A DNA stretch of 64,000 bases, from assembly GCA_022059125.1 (NCBI GenBank), contig JAEUWY010000006.1:434001-498000 (forward strand). Reading direction: 5' to 3'. Positions 1 to 9,284 of this stretch are shown piece by piece. Source of the DNA: Corynespora cassiicola. Taxonomy: Eukaryota > Ascomycota > Dothideomycetes > Pleosporales > Corynesporascaceae. The notes under the pieces were generated by a model. That model did no database searches. It had not been told where the DNA came from and was given only the letters and a program-made list of their open reading frames with translations. Within the stretch, counting starts at the first letter, position 1, and every line of letters begins with the position of its first letter. Both the position numbers and the translations under genes were made by a program.

Positions 1-153
1 ACTTCTCCTTAACGCCTTTGACGGATATTTCATCAAGTCTCGGCTATAAATTAACCCTAATCGCCAAAAGAAGCGTGACAAAAGGACCATACACCACCGC
101 CAATAATGCTGCCACTCTGTTGATACGAGATACACATAAATGTCATCTACATC

Positions 154-1748
154 TCAATCTCCATACCACCAATCGCCATGGGCCTGCATAGGCTCAGCAC
201 CCATCTTGCAGCAAGCAAGCGGTGGCCAGACCTTTGTGAGTTGACCAGCCGTTGGCCTCTTCTTGGGATCCCGCTCTAGCATACTCATCCAAACTTCGCG
301 GAGCATCCAATCGTCCCTAATCAATCCTTGTAATTGCTCAATATTTGCCTGGTACGAAGTATCGAAGTGCTCATTCGACTCTAGGACCCGCTTGAGCTCC
401 CAGTTCAAGTCTTTCCCCTCGGCCAATATTCCGCCGGATTTGCGCACAGCCAGTATCTCGAGCAGAACGCAGCCTAGGGAAAACACGTCTGCGGAGAGTC
501 CCCTTGCTTGCCGCTCCACGACCTCTGGGGCTGCGTATTTCCGCGTGAAGCTTGTTGGGCCCTCGGTTTCGGTGTCGTCGATAGAAGCGTATGCGCGGGC
601 TATGCCGAAGTCGGCGAGGTAGACGGAGTACTTTGGTACAGTATTCAATAGATCCAAGTTATCAAGCGTGTTCTTTGGTCTGGATCTGCGCACGAGGATG
701 TTTTGCGGCTTGATATCCATATGCTTGATCATATGGCTGTGGATGTGGGACAGGGCGCTGACTAGGCAGTGCTCATAGGTAACGAGGTCACTGGCATAGG
801 ACATCCGATGGCCGAAAGTAAAGGAGCCATTTTTCAATTCGTCCAGGAAATCCTTCAGGTTGTGATCGGCTACGGGGTACATGAGGATGGAAAGATAGTT
901 GGAGATTGTGTATGTGCCGATTACTTGGACAATGTGGTGGCAATTCAGACGCGTTAAATGTGCCACTTCTTCCGTGGCCTGCTGTTTTGTAAAATTGCTG
1001 CTACATCGAATCGTTTTGCGTGCGAGTAGGATCCGCTTGCATTTGACGCTCTCTACAATCGCGTTGGCGCTGCTGCCGATTGTTTGGTGGACTTCAAGTA
1101 TGCCATTCAATATCCCACGTTCGCTTTCTTGAAACTCTGCATGTTGGCCTCTCCCCGACCAGTCTTGTTCAATTGTTGGATCGACCGGCCAGAGGTTTTT
1201 GAATTGGAGAATCTTGGCATACTCATTGTCACTGTCACCACCAAAGTATTAGTTCTGACAGATTAGATATCGACGAGAGCAACTTACAAGTGTAAACGGT
1301 TTCGATCTGGTGTTTCTTTCAGAAAGTCTCCCTTGCCATCACCTCCTGGAGCAGTGTGATATGATTGCGTTGACCAAGTTGATGGAGCAGTCCAGTAGGT
1401 ACTCTGAGATACCACGGAATTTCCAGAGCACGGAAGTCTTTGAAATGCAGTCCCATCGGATTTCAAAGCTATCCAACGAGTCATCCAAGCACCATCGTCA
1501 CGGGTCGGGAGAATTGATCGTTCCACGATCCTTTGGGGCGCCACGGAAATCTTCTCTCCCATTTCATCCAGCTCATTCAAAGAGAGAGATATACTGTCGG
1601 AATCAACAAGTGGCTGCAACGGGGGTCTATCAGAGTCTCTGCCCGGACTCCAATCCAGATCTGATTCGGGCGCTGCGAAGTTGTCATTGAGCAGTGCTTC
1701 GAACATTCCTGCACTGGTTGCTGGTATGGAAAAATCTTTTTCTTCCAT
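154..1748 (-). CDS. Serine/threonine protein kinase, HMD-type catalytic loop
   Basis: Two exons (1748-1288, 1231-154) joined across a 56-nt GT-AG intron give 512 residues. The join restores frame into the kinase domain, so the domain does not start at the non-ATG codon near 1110. The first ATG (MEEKDFS) is at 1748. The N-terminal 190 residues are low complexity without a recognisable domain. The kinase domain spans about 195-495. The ATP lysine lies in ARKTIR (about 226), the catalytic loop reads HMDIKPQN (about 324), DFG is at about 361 and APE at about 388. The HRD arginine is methionine, so this is a non-RD kinase. The glycine loop is poor (IGSSANAIVES). Substrate and pathway cannot be read from the sequence. 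It resembles the expanded orphan kinases of filamentous fungi. Confidence 0.82.
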
Positions 1749-2799
1749 AATAGCTGTCCTGTTACGAGTACCTAGATATTCCAACGCCTAGTCGATATCA
1801 ATGCTTAAAGTCAGTTCAGGTCGACGAAGGGACCAAGGTCTGACTGCAAAAAGAGAAAACAAGCACGTTGAGCACAAAAACATGCCGACATGCGAGAGGA
1901 TATAGTGCATCTTGCAAGTCACCCCGAACTGAGGCTGAGAGGTTACTGGGGAAGGATTCTCCTCGCCGTGGCACCCGACCTCAAATGGACTAGCTTGATC
2001 CTGCTAGCCTTCACCGGTCATCTTACATGCAGGACTCAGTCGACTCGCGACGTGCTGGACCAATAATGACAGTCTATAAGGGATGTTTTGAAACAAATTG
2101 CATCATTCAACCCTTAAACGAGATTGTTATGGCCTACTAAAGAAGAGAGAACGGGGTATATAAAACTCTAAGTTGCGGTGAACAAGGCTGAAATATTGCT
2201 ATATTGCTTTTTCGCCAAGGGACGTTCCTTCTAATATATTGGCAAAATCATGAGCTTTACACTTAAGCTTATTTTACTGGACATGAGATGTTGTTTTTGC
2301 CTAGGGGTTTTTTTTTGGCCCTTTAAGCTATCTAGATCAATACAAGTTGCACACCTTGAGCTTCGTAACCTTCATTTTTTAATATCCTCTTGAGGGAGGA
2401 AGCATGTCACGCACCTTGAATGTCGTATGGCCCTAAACGTGGAACTCCACCTCAAAGTCTTTGAAAATCATTTCTTTCAACTCTAGACTACACCTTTAAA
2501 CTATCTTCTAATGTTCAACATACCAATCCCATCAACGACTCCCTCTGTATTGTGCGATTAAATGTGAATATACACCTCAAAGGAGGCATACAAGCATTAA
2601 TAACCTGTAAATTCAAGCTCTACAGCATCTAATCTCTCTTGCTTTGATTATGTAGCATAACTGCGGCAGACGTCCTCCCTCGCAAGAATATTACAACAAA
2701 ATCAGACCATGCGGCACGAGGCCCATACGTAAAACCAATTGATATAACAAAAAGAGAGATTTGTAGCGAAATTCAATACCATCCCACACCCCCCAAAAT
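1749..2799. other. Intergenic, kinase promoter and Rad4 3' flank
   Basis: About 1 kb with no credible gene. It lies upstream of the kinase and downstream of rad4, both on the minus strand. It is AT-richer than the flanking coding sequence, with several T-runs (for example near 2310) that could serve 3' end formation of rad4. I see no repeat or RNA gene. Confidence 0.6.
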
Positions 2800-5700
2800 C
2801 TACTTCCCCCTCCCCCTCCCCCGTCCTCTCCCTCTCCCTCTCCCACCTCTCCCACCACCCCTCCCCCTCCCAACCCCCCCCTTCCTCGGACTCCGATCCG
2901 TAAAATCCGTCTCCTCTTCACTCCCATGCGCAAAAAAGTGGCTTTTGACACTAGCCTCGCTCCTCCTCGCCGCGCGCCTCTTGGGCGCCTGACGAGTCGC
3001 TTGCGGCGACGAGGCTGCTTTCCTCTTGCTAGTTCGGCGTGGAGTGGGTTCAGGCTCAGCTTCTGCATCGTCATCTTCACCCTCGCTTGCGTCTTCATCA
3101 TTGTCTAGGCCCTGATGCTGGTCTTCGCCAGCGTCATCGGGAGGTGAAGCAGGCGAAGATTTGGCCTCTGATTCAGGATCCGAGAGCGGAGACTCTTCGT
3201 CCTCTTCTTCACTCGAGTCTGCGGGGATCTTGCGGGTAGAGGTTGGGCCACGTTTTGCAGGGCGGCCGCGAGGACGGCCACGGGGGGTTTGGGTGGTACC
3301 TCTTGTGCGGCGAGTTGGTCGGGGTAGGGGCTCTGGGTCTTCGTTCTCGTCTTCGGCGATCTCGTCTCCGTCGTCGGAGCGGTGGGCTTCTGTTCCGTTC
3401 TCGACATGCTTGGACAGGGAGATTGGAGCTCCATGCTGGAGAGTCGGGGTAGAGATATGCTTTGGATGTTCTTGTTCGCCGTGATCGATGGTGAGTTCGG
3501 CGCGGCATGATTCTTCTGGACTGGAGGGGAGGAATCCGCCCGTCATTTCTTCGTCGTCGCGAATGAATCCGCCGGCTGGCTGCTCGCTGGGTCCAGGCTC
3601 TTCGCGCAAGAAGCCGCCTTCGAAATCGTCATGGGCATGGAATGTATCCCATTCAGACTTCTTCTTCTCCGTGTTGCTCGGTGCTGGCTCAGCTGCTGGA
3701 AGCTCTGCCTCGTCTCCATATTCCCTCTTCATTCTCTCCACAATCCTCAAGCCCGTGAAGAATTTTTTCCAGAGTCCCAATACGAGCTTCTCCTTTTTAT
3801 CCTGCTCTTTCCTCGCCTTTTCGGCCTCCTCGGCCTCCCATGCATCGATGACAATGTCCTCGTTCTCGACAGCTACCACAACACCTGTAAGTACTGGTAC
3901 TGCGCGCTGTTTGCCAAACTCGAAGCCCGTACAAGCTTCTGCGTAGTCGATGTTGAGCTTCCGACACACCCTTGCCGTACCCCTGAGTGGGATGTGGACT
4001 GCACCCTTTGGCACCATGGTCGGAACGTACACATCAATATTGCCAAAAGCATTGCGCGGAATCTTTCCATCGACGATCGGATCTGGAATGATCCAGTCAG
4101 TCTGCTCTTTCGAATACAGGCCCTGCTTGATTTTCTCGCCCTCTTCTCTTTCACGCTCCTCGATTTCGCGCTTCCGAGTCACGGTAACAGCTCGCATAGG
4201 CACGTACTTAAGAGGCTGCTCGCCTTCCATGACTGCTCGTCCTTCTTTGTGCCATGACTCTACCGTCTTGCAGTTGACAATGTCCTTGCGCCTGTACACG
4301 GGCTCTTGTTTTATGTTATCACCCTTGCCGGTGGTAAAATGCCGCACAATTTTTGCACTGGGACGAAGAGCCTCTTCGCGTCGCAGATGCCGTTCGAGTA
4401 CGTACTCGGCAGAATTCTTGTATCCCTGCAGGGTCTCTTTGCCGCCCTCTTCGTCCATATCCTTGGGTTTTGCAGGCTTGGCTGCGACTAGGTCGCCCTC
4501 GTCTTCTACTTCGTCCCACGGCTGCCGTTTTTCAAGTGGCCGCGCGTACGGTCGTAGTACAGACTTGAACCAGTCCCATTCTTCCCATCGTTTCACCTTA
4601 CCCCGCTTATTGTGGATGGGTATCTTCTCGACTGGCATGCGCATGCCCTTTGTCTTGCCCGGCCACTGATGTTTGGGTAGATATCGTGTTGTGACGTCTT
4701 TTGCTGTCCCGTCAGATGAAAATGCAATCAAGTAGGCGAATACTTGTTTGGCTTTGTCGGCAGAGGCTCCTCGACAATAAAAGCCGAGCAGCTGCTCTGG
4801 CGTGTTGGAAGTCGCAATCACAGCTCTTGGGAGGGGAGACACTATGACTGGTGTGTAAGTCAAATGCGATATGGCTTCTGTCCAATACGTAGGATGAGGG
4901 AGCTCTTCGCCATACTTTCGGGCCTTTGGCGACTTTTTGGCGGGCTTTTGCACTGCCTCAGAGTCGGAGGATATAGAGACGACGCTGCTCAAATCGCTGT
5001 CCGAGTCTGAAAGATCAATAGGAGCTCCCTTGGTGCCATTGACTGGTCGTGAGTTTCCTTTTCCTTTTCCTTTTGCTGATGTTGATGCATCAGGATTGGT
5101 TTGGGAAGACTTTTCTCGTTCTTTCAACCCTTCCAAATTCTTTGGCTTCCCCTCCTCGTTTTGACTCCAGCCAAAACCTATCGGTTGGAGGCTTGCCACC
5201 ATGCGAGCTTCGATACCGAGACCGCGCAGAAGTGCCGTAAAAAATTGCTCACCCACATCTCGACTCCCCTCACACTTGCGCGCCAGGTCGCGAAATGAGT
5301 CTAAGTTCTCCACGCGTTCGCCAAATGCGTCGGCTTCGGAAGGATGATCTTTCCAAGCGCCAATTTCCGCCTCCAAAGTTGACGGCGAGAGATACCCGCG
5401 CTTTCGAAGACTTGGCGCGGCTATTTTATATTTGGACTTCCAAAATGCAGAGAGATACTTCATCAGTCGAAGAAGCGGATCGCCGGCGGAAAGGTTGGGC
5501 GTGTTTGGCTCCAATCGATCGGACGTCGCGCCCCAATCACGTTGGTTCCTGTCGCCACTTCGCCCATTCTTTTCGCTGGACTGTCTCGACTTACTTCCAG
5601 CCTTTGACTTTGTTTCTTCAGTTTTCGACTTGGCGCTTTTGCTTGCCGGGCTCTCATAGACCTTGACACCATTTTGTCCCGAGCTTTTCCATGATCCAGC

Positions 5701-6387
5701 ATTTTTCAGCTCGTCTGCCTTTTTCTGGGACCAACCTCCTTGGACTACCCTCTCTGGTCCGTTTGAGATTCCAGCGTCTCTCCAGTATCGATCAAGCTCT
5801 CTCCAACACCCAGTATTCAAGTGCTCTACCAAAATCTTTTGAACCTGCTGATCTTGTATCCAGGAATTGCGAACCAGATTATGGAACATTAGAAACTGTA
5901 CATGCGTGCAGTGGGTGACGTTTCGAATGTGGCGCTGAATCTTGGACGGCCCTCTCTTTCCATCTGATCTCTCAAATGTGGCTGGGGTCGGTGCTCCAGA
6001 TAAGGTCAATTCGATATCCCCTGAAATGACGGGCTCCGGTTCAGCTTCGTGGTTTGTTCGGTGCGAATCCAGGGCATCTTCCCATTCCTCTTCGCTTTCG
6101 TCTGCAGCTTGCGCGGCTGCCTTGCCGTGTGACTTTGCACTTATGGGTACATCTTCAAATTCCTCTTCGCTGCTTTCTGGCTCAGAAAGCTCGCTGTCAT
6201 CATCTTCCTGCTCTAAGATTGCCTTTGTTTGCGACAGTGTCCGGGATACGGTGGGGGCCGCGTCGAGGGCGTTAAAGACAGATTCCTTGTTGCGGCGAGA
6301 GGCGGCAGTGCGAGCGGCGCGTTTGGACGGCGGTTCTGGAGAGTCGGAGTCGGGGCGCAGGCGCTTTCGCGACAGGACGGGTGGCAT
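2800..6387 (-). CDS. rad4: DNA damage recognition protein Rad4/XPC
   Basis: Intronless, 1195 residues from the ATG at 6387 (MPPVLSRKR); an upstream in-frame TTG at 6399 is not a plausible start. Rad4/XPC binds helix-distorting lesions and opens nucleotide excision repair in the nucleus with Rad23. The N-terminus is acidic and basic low complexity. A transglutaminase-like fold follows at about 150-430 (the stretch LLRGLGIEARMV is typical), then beta-hairpin domains from about 500 (HPTYWTEAISHL, VLERHLRREEALRP, IPRNAFGNIDVYVP) to about 860. The C-terminal 300 residues are disordered and acidic and end in a Gly-Arg tail of about 25 residues. The length exceeds yeast Rad4 (754 aa), mostly through this tail. 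Confidence 0.93.
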   Translation of the reverse strand: MPPVLSRKRLRPDSDSPEPPSKRAARTAASRRNKESVFNALDAAPTVSRTLSQTKAILEQEDDDSELSEPESSEEEFEDVPISAKSHGKAAAQAADESEEEWEDALDSHRTNHEAEPEPVISGDIELTLSGAPTPATFERSDGKRGPSKIQRHIRNVTHCTHVQFLMFHNLVRNSWIQDQQVQKILVEHLNTGCWRELDRYWRDAGISNGPERVVQGGWSQKKADELKNAGSWKSSGQNGVKVYESPASKSAKSKTEETKSKAGSKSRQSSEKNGRSGDRNQRDWGATSDRLEPNTPNLSAGDPLLRLMKYLSAFWKSKYKIAAPSLRKRGYLSPSTLEAEIGAWKDHPSEADAFGERVENLDSFRDLARKCEGSRDVGEQFFTALLRGLGIEARMVASLQPIGFGWSQNEEGKPKNLEGLKEREKSSQTNPDASTSAKGKGKGNSRPVNGTKGAPIDLSDSDSDLSSVVSISSDSEAVQKPAKKSPKARKYGEELPHPTYWTEAISHLTYTPVIVSPLPRAVIATSNTPEQLLGFYCRGASADKAKQVFAYLIAFSSDGTAKDVTTRYLPKHQWPGKTKGMRMPVEKIPIHNKRGKVKRWEEWDWFKSVLRPYARPLEKRQPWDEVEDEGDLVAAKPAKPKDMDEEGGKETLQGYKNSAEYVLERHLRREEALRPSAKIVRHFTTGKGDNIKQEPVYRRKDIVNCKTVESWHKEGRAVMEGEQPLKYVPMRAVTVTRKREIEEREREEGEKIKQGLYSKEQTDWIIPDPIVDGKIPRNAFGNIDVYVPTMVPKGAVHIPLRGTARVCRKLNIDYAEACTGFEFGKQRAVPVLTGVVVAVENEDIVIDAWEAEEAEKARKEQDKKEKLVLGLWKKFFTGLRIVERMKREYGDEAELPAAEPAPSNTEKKKSEWDTFHAHDDFEGGFLREEPGPSEQPAGGFIRDDEEMTGGFLPSSPEESCRAELTIDHGEQEHPKHISTPTLQHGAPISLSKHVENGTEAHRSDDGDEIAEDENEDPEPLPRPTRRTRGTTQTPRGRPRGRPAKRGPTSTRKIPADSSEEEDEESPLSDPESEAKSSPASPPDDAGEDQHQGLDNDEDASEGEDDDAEAEPEPTPRRTSKRKAASSPQATRQAPKRRAARRSEASVKSHFFAHGSEEETDFTDRSPRKGGVGRGRGGGRGGRGRGRGRGRGRGK

Positions 6388-6829
6388 CGCAGATTTCAAG
6401 TTGCGACAGCTTCACGAGAGCTACAGCTGTCATGCAAGAAGCTTCAAGGCGTGCGACGGAAAGAAAGTGGTGACGCAGCACCCCTGCTTAATTCCGATGA
6501 CGCGGGACTATGGCCGATTTGTAGATCGGTGCAGGGACCATCGCTTAAATTAGCCTTTGTCTCGCAATCCTTCCAACGCTATCTTCACCTCCATCATCCC
6601 ACGACATCCTAGCAGATTCCATGTTCTGAGAATCCAGGGCATTCGGTCAGGTTCCGGTCGAGATATCGAAAGAATCAGCATTAGCGAATCGAGGACCGTG
6701 CGTCCGACAATATCTTCGGGCAATCCCTTTCCGAAATGACAGGACAAACACATGTATAATCAAAAGTGAAACCCAATGTCAGTTACAATGTGACATGACA
6801 TTGGCTAAGCCATGGTCAAGCGATCATCC

Positions 6830-6843
6830 CACGTGATCACGTG
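6830..6843. promoter_or_regulatory. Double E-box palindrome CACGTGATCACGTG
   Basis: Perfect 14-bp palindrome made of two CACGTG E-boxes sharing a GATC centre. E-boxes are bound by bHLH factors such as Cbf1 in fungi. It lies in the divergent promoter, 162 bp before the 7005 gene and about 440 bp before rad4. Binding is inferred only from the motif. Confidence 0.45.
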
Positions 6844-6927
6844 TACCTCATAAAGCTGCTCTAAGCATCTGTCTTCACCTCACCGCATCCCGCCCGCTCA
6901 CCCTTGACGTTCCCATCACGCCACTGA

Positions 6928-6933
6928 TATAAA
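6928..6933 (+). promoter_or_regulatory. TATA box (TATAAA)
   Basis: TATAAA 72 bp before the ATG at 7005, followed by a pyrimidine/CA-rich leader typical of fungal 5' UTRs. It supports a real rightward transcript here. Confidence 0.5.
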
Positions 6934-7004
6934 CCCTGACCATTGCTGCTAACCCTTGACACCCAAACCACCTACTCCACAACCAACCTTTGAAAATAGC
7001 CAAG

Positions 7005-7596
7005 ATGCCGCTCAACTACCTTCCCGACGGCACATTTACACTGCCCACGGGGCTCTTCATCCACCTCATCAACACGCTGAGCACCCTCGATGGCTACGAC
7101 GAAGAACTGTGCAACATCTCAAGCGGTCTTCGGGAAACCCAAACCCGGCACAGGAATGGACCGGCAAGCGAAGATTGCACAAGTGACATGCCTCTTGCCG
7201 AAGGCCGGCAAAACCACAATTTCGTCTTTGTCGACGATGAGCTATTCCGCGAGAGCCTCAGAGGTGCTGAGAAGGCTCGCCGACGAGCAGGGAGCCGAAT
7301 ACAAGGCTCTCCAGCGTGAGTATTCCGAGGCTGGGAGAATCGTCGAGCTAAGGAGTCTTCAGAAGATCATCGGTGCGTTGATGACCTCGTCCACTTATGA
7401 CCAGCACGAGGATGAGGCTGTAGATACGCCCCGGCCAAACGAGGGGCGTCAATCAAACCCGTATCTTACGTACGTGGTAAACAACAACGGCATCGCGCTC
7501 ATAGATCTGTCGTACCATGGTGTTCTGAGCTCGGTCAATTGCTCATGCAAACAACAAACTGCCATCGGCAAGGAACAGGCCAGGACAATCGTGTGA
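7005..7596 (+). CDS. Hypothetical small protein, structure unresolved (intron or frameshift)
   Basis: Not recognised. The ATG at 7005 (MPLNYLPDGTF) has a good context (caagATG), a TATA box and a leader. Its frame stays open to 7319, while another frame is open from about 7255 to 7596 and reads as a plausible helix (RASEVLRRLADEQGAEY). A transition between frames at about 7180-7255 would give one protein of about 170 residues. A candidate is an intron starting GTGACA at 7182 and ending in AG just before the 7252 codons, but it has no clear branch point. A genuine frameshift is the other explanation. No transmembrane segment or known motif is seen. Existence is moderately likely; the exact model is uncertain. 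Confidence 0.4.
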
Positions 7597-7754
7597 GTGG
7601 GACTTTCGAGACTTTGAACTCGGCGTTGACACCCGGACGGAAGCGCATGGAATACAGGAATCAGCCAGGCCATAGTAGCACTGGGCTTTCGTCTCCAGGG
7701 AATAGGATAAAAGTATATGAATCCAGCATACAGAATTTCCCATTCTGAGCATTA

Positions 7755-8788
7755 CTAGTCCTTATTCTCAAACTTGAGCCCACCCTCCTGCCTAACGGCC
7801 CCGTATATGCTGGGGATATCACCTCTGTCACCCAAGTGCTCCTTGACCTTGACCAAATGCTGGTCTGCGACCTGCACGGCCGGCATGTTGGTTCCCGTTT
7901 TCTTGGCGAGATCCAATGCGTGCCTAGCATCTTTTCTCGCCAAGTCTACGTGGAAGAGCGGCTCCTCTCTCTTGTAATAGTCGCCCGCCAACATGCGGTT
8001 CGAGTAAGCAGTATAGGGACCGGGAAACATGGCTTCGATCCACTTGTGCAAGTTTTCCACCCCAAGGCCAGTATTCTCGGCAAGCGTGTGCCCCTCGGAC
8101 AAGGCCTCGACCATCTGAAGGATAAAAGTGTTGCCGATGATCTTGAGCAGGGTTGCATTGCCTGCCGGTTGGCCCGAATAGTCAATGTCGGCACGGCCAG
8201 TGACGCCCTTGGTGTATGGCTTTACTCTGTCAACCGATTCCTTCGCACCGGCGAGGACATTGATCAGAGTGCCCTCATCGGCCATGGCCGGCGCACCGAA
8301 TACTGCCATCCTTGTAAGCTTTGCGAAAATTCGAGATGGCGGTGAACCCACCTGGCATGCCGACGAACCCCGCTCCCTTTTCGTTCACACGCTTCTCGTT
8401 TGCATTGGTTGTATCGGGATGGACAGTCGAGCAGTCGACAATGACCTTGCCTTTAACATCTTCCTCTAGAATTACATTGAGGACCCCATTCACGGCGGCA
8501 TCGTCACCCAAGCAGAGGAAGATGATGTCGGACTTGGCCACGGCCTCGTTGATCGTCTCTGCGACTACGGCCTTGCCCTCGCCAAGCTGAGCTGAGAAGT
8601 CATCCGCCCGCTTCCTGGTTCGATTGTAGAGAATAAGTGGCTTGTCTAGGTTCCCCTTTTCGACAATGTTCTTGCTCATGCCCTAGGTGACACGTCGTTA
8701 GCGTAGTGCTACGGTAGAGCGGACCTGGTCTTGGCTCCCATACCCTCCCAATGTTGCCAAGGCCGATGTATGCGAGCTGGGGCGCCAT
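7755..8788 (-). CDS. NAD(P)-dependent beta-hydroxyacid dehydrogenase (3-hydroxyisobutyrate dehydrogenase-like)
   Basis: Three exons (8788-8744, 8682-8352, 8302-7755) give 307 residues, the usual family size. Exon 1 is only 45 nt. It supplies the start of the Rossmann fold, with the dinucleotide loop GLGNIG at 9-14. NRT after the second strand is common in NADP-binding members. Exon 3 carries the C-terminal helical domain with the conserved catalytic lysine in NATLLKIIGN (about Lys179). The family oxidises short beta-hydroxyacids or reduces their semialdehydes or imines, so the substrate is open; the 6-phosphogluconate-like fold is clear. There is no mitochondrial presequence, so it is probably cytosolic. 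The introns (61 and 49 nt) have normal ends. Confidence 0.88.
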
Positions 8789-9284
8789 GGTTACGATACT
8801 CGTGGGCTGATGGCAGGTGGCAGATTGCAGGCAGGATGGCAGATGCAGATCGCCTCGTTGATTTATACCATGTCGAGTTCCGCAGTCCAATGGCCGTCAT
8901 GGAGGCTGATGCAACCACCCGCGCACGACGTCACGGGCTGAACTACTGTCGGACGGCGGGCCGATGTCGGGTGGGCCGGAGCTTATCGATTAGCAGGCGA
9001 GAGCGCGTGCAGCGGTTGATTCATAGCTCCACCTGAGCTTTCACAAGCTTGCGCACATTTATTTTATAGCCACACACGCCTCCCCTCCCCGCCTCCTGAC
9101 TCTGCCTCTGCCATGCCCGCGCCCCGAGAGCCCTGCGAGTCCTGAGAGCCCGTGGAATGAGGCATGTTCATCTGCCAGAAAGCCCAGCTGCGGGGCTTGG
9201 GGAGGTCCACGCGCAATGTAAGCAACCACACACCCACCCATTGACTCATCCTCCGCCCGCGCAAACCCACCTGCGCCGCCTCGA
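8789..9284. other. Divergent promoter, dehydrogenase and N-acetylglutamate synthase
   Basis: About 500 bp between head-to-head genes. It contains a T/A-rich stretch at 9057-9070 (TTTATTTTATAG) that could be a TATA-like element for the rightward gene. I see no upstream arginine-attenuator-like peptide. Confidence 0.5.

Larger units (their letters stand above)
6388..7004. other. Divergent promoter region between rad4 and the 7005 gene
   Basis: About 600 bp between divergently transcribed genes. It carries a double E-box palindrome (6830-6843) and a TATA box for the rightward gene (6928-6933). A 67-codon minus-strand frame (6550-6753) starts with ATG but has no family resemblance and sits in the likely rad4 leader, so it is not called. 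Confidence 0.6.

Noticed and set aside
6550..6753. Minus-strand 67-codon frame with ATG
   Set aside because: It lies in the rad4 upstream region, with no family resemblance and no splicing or promoter support.
8789..9284. Arginine attenuator peptide before N-acetylglutamate synthase
   Set aside because: The attenuator belongs to the carbamoyl-phosphate synthetase small subunit (Neurospora arg-2), not to this gene, and no such short frame is present.
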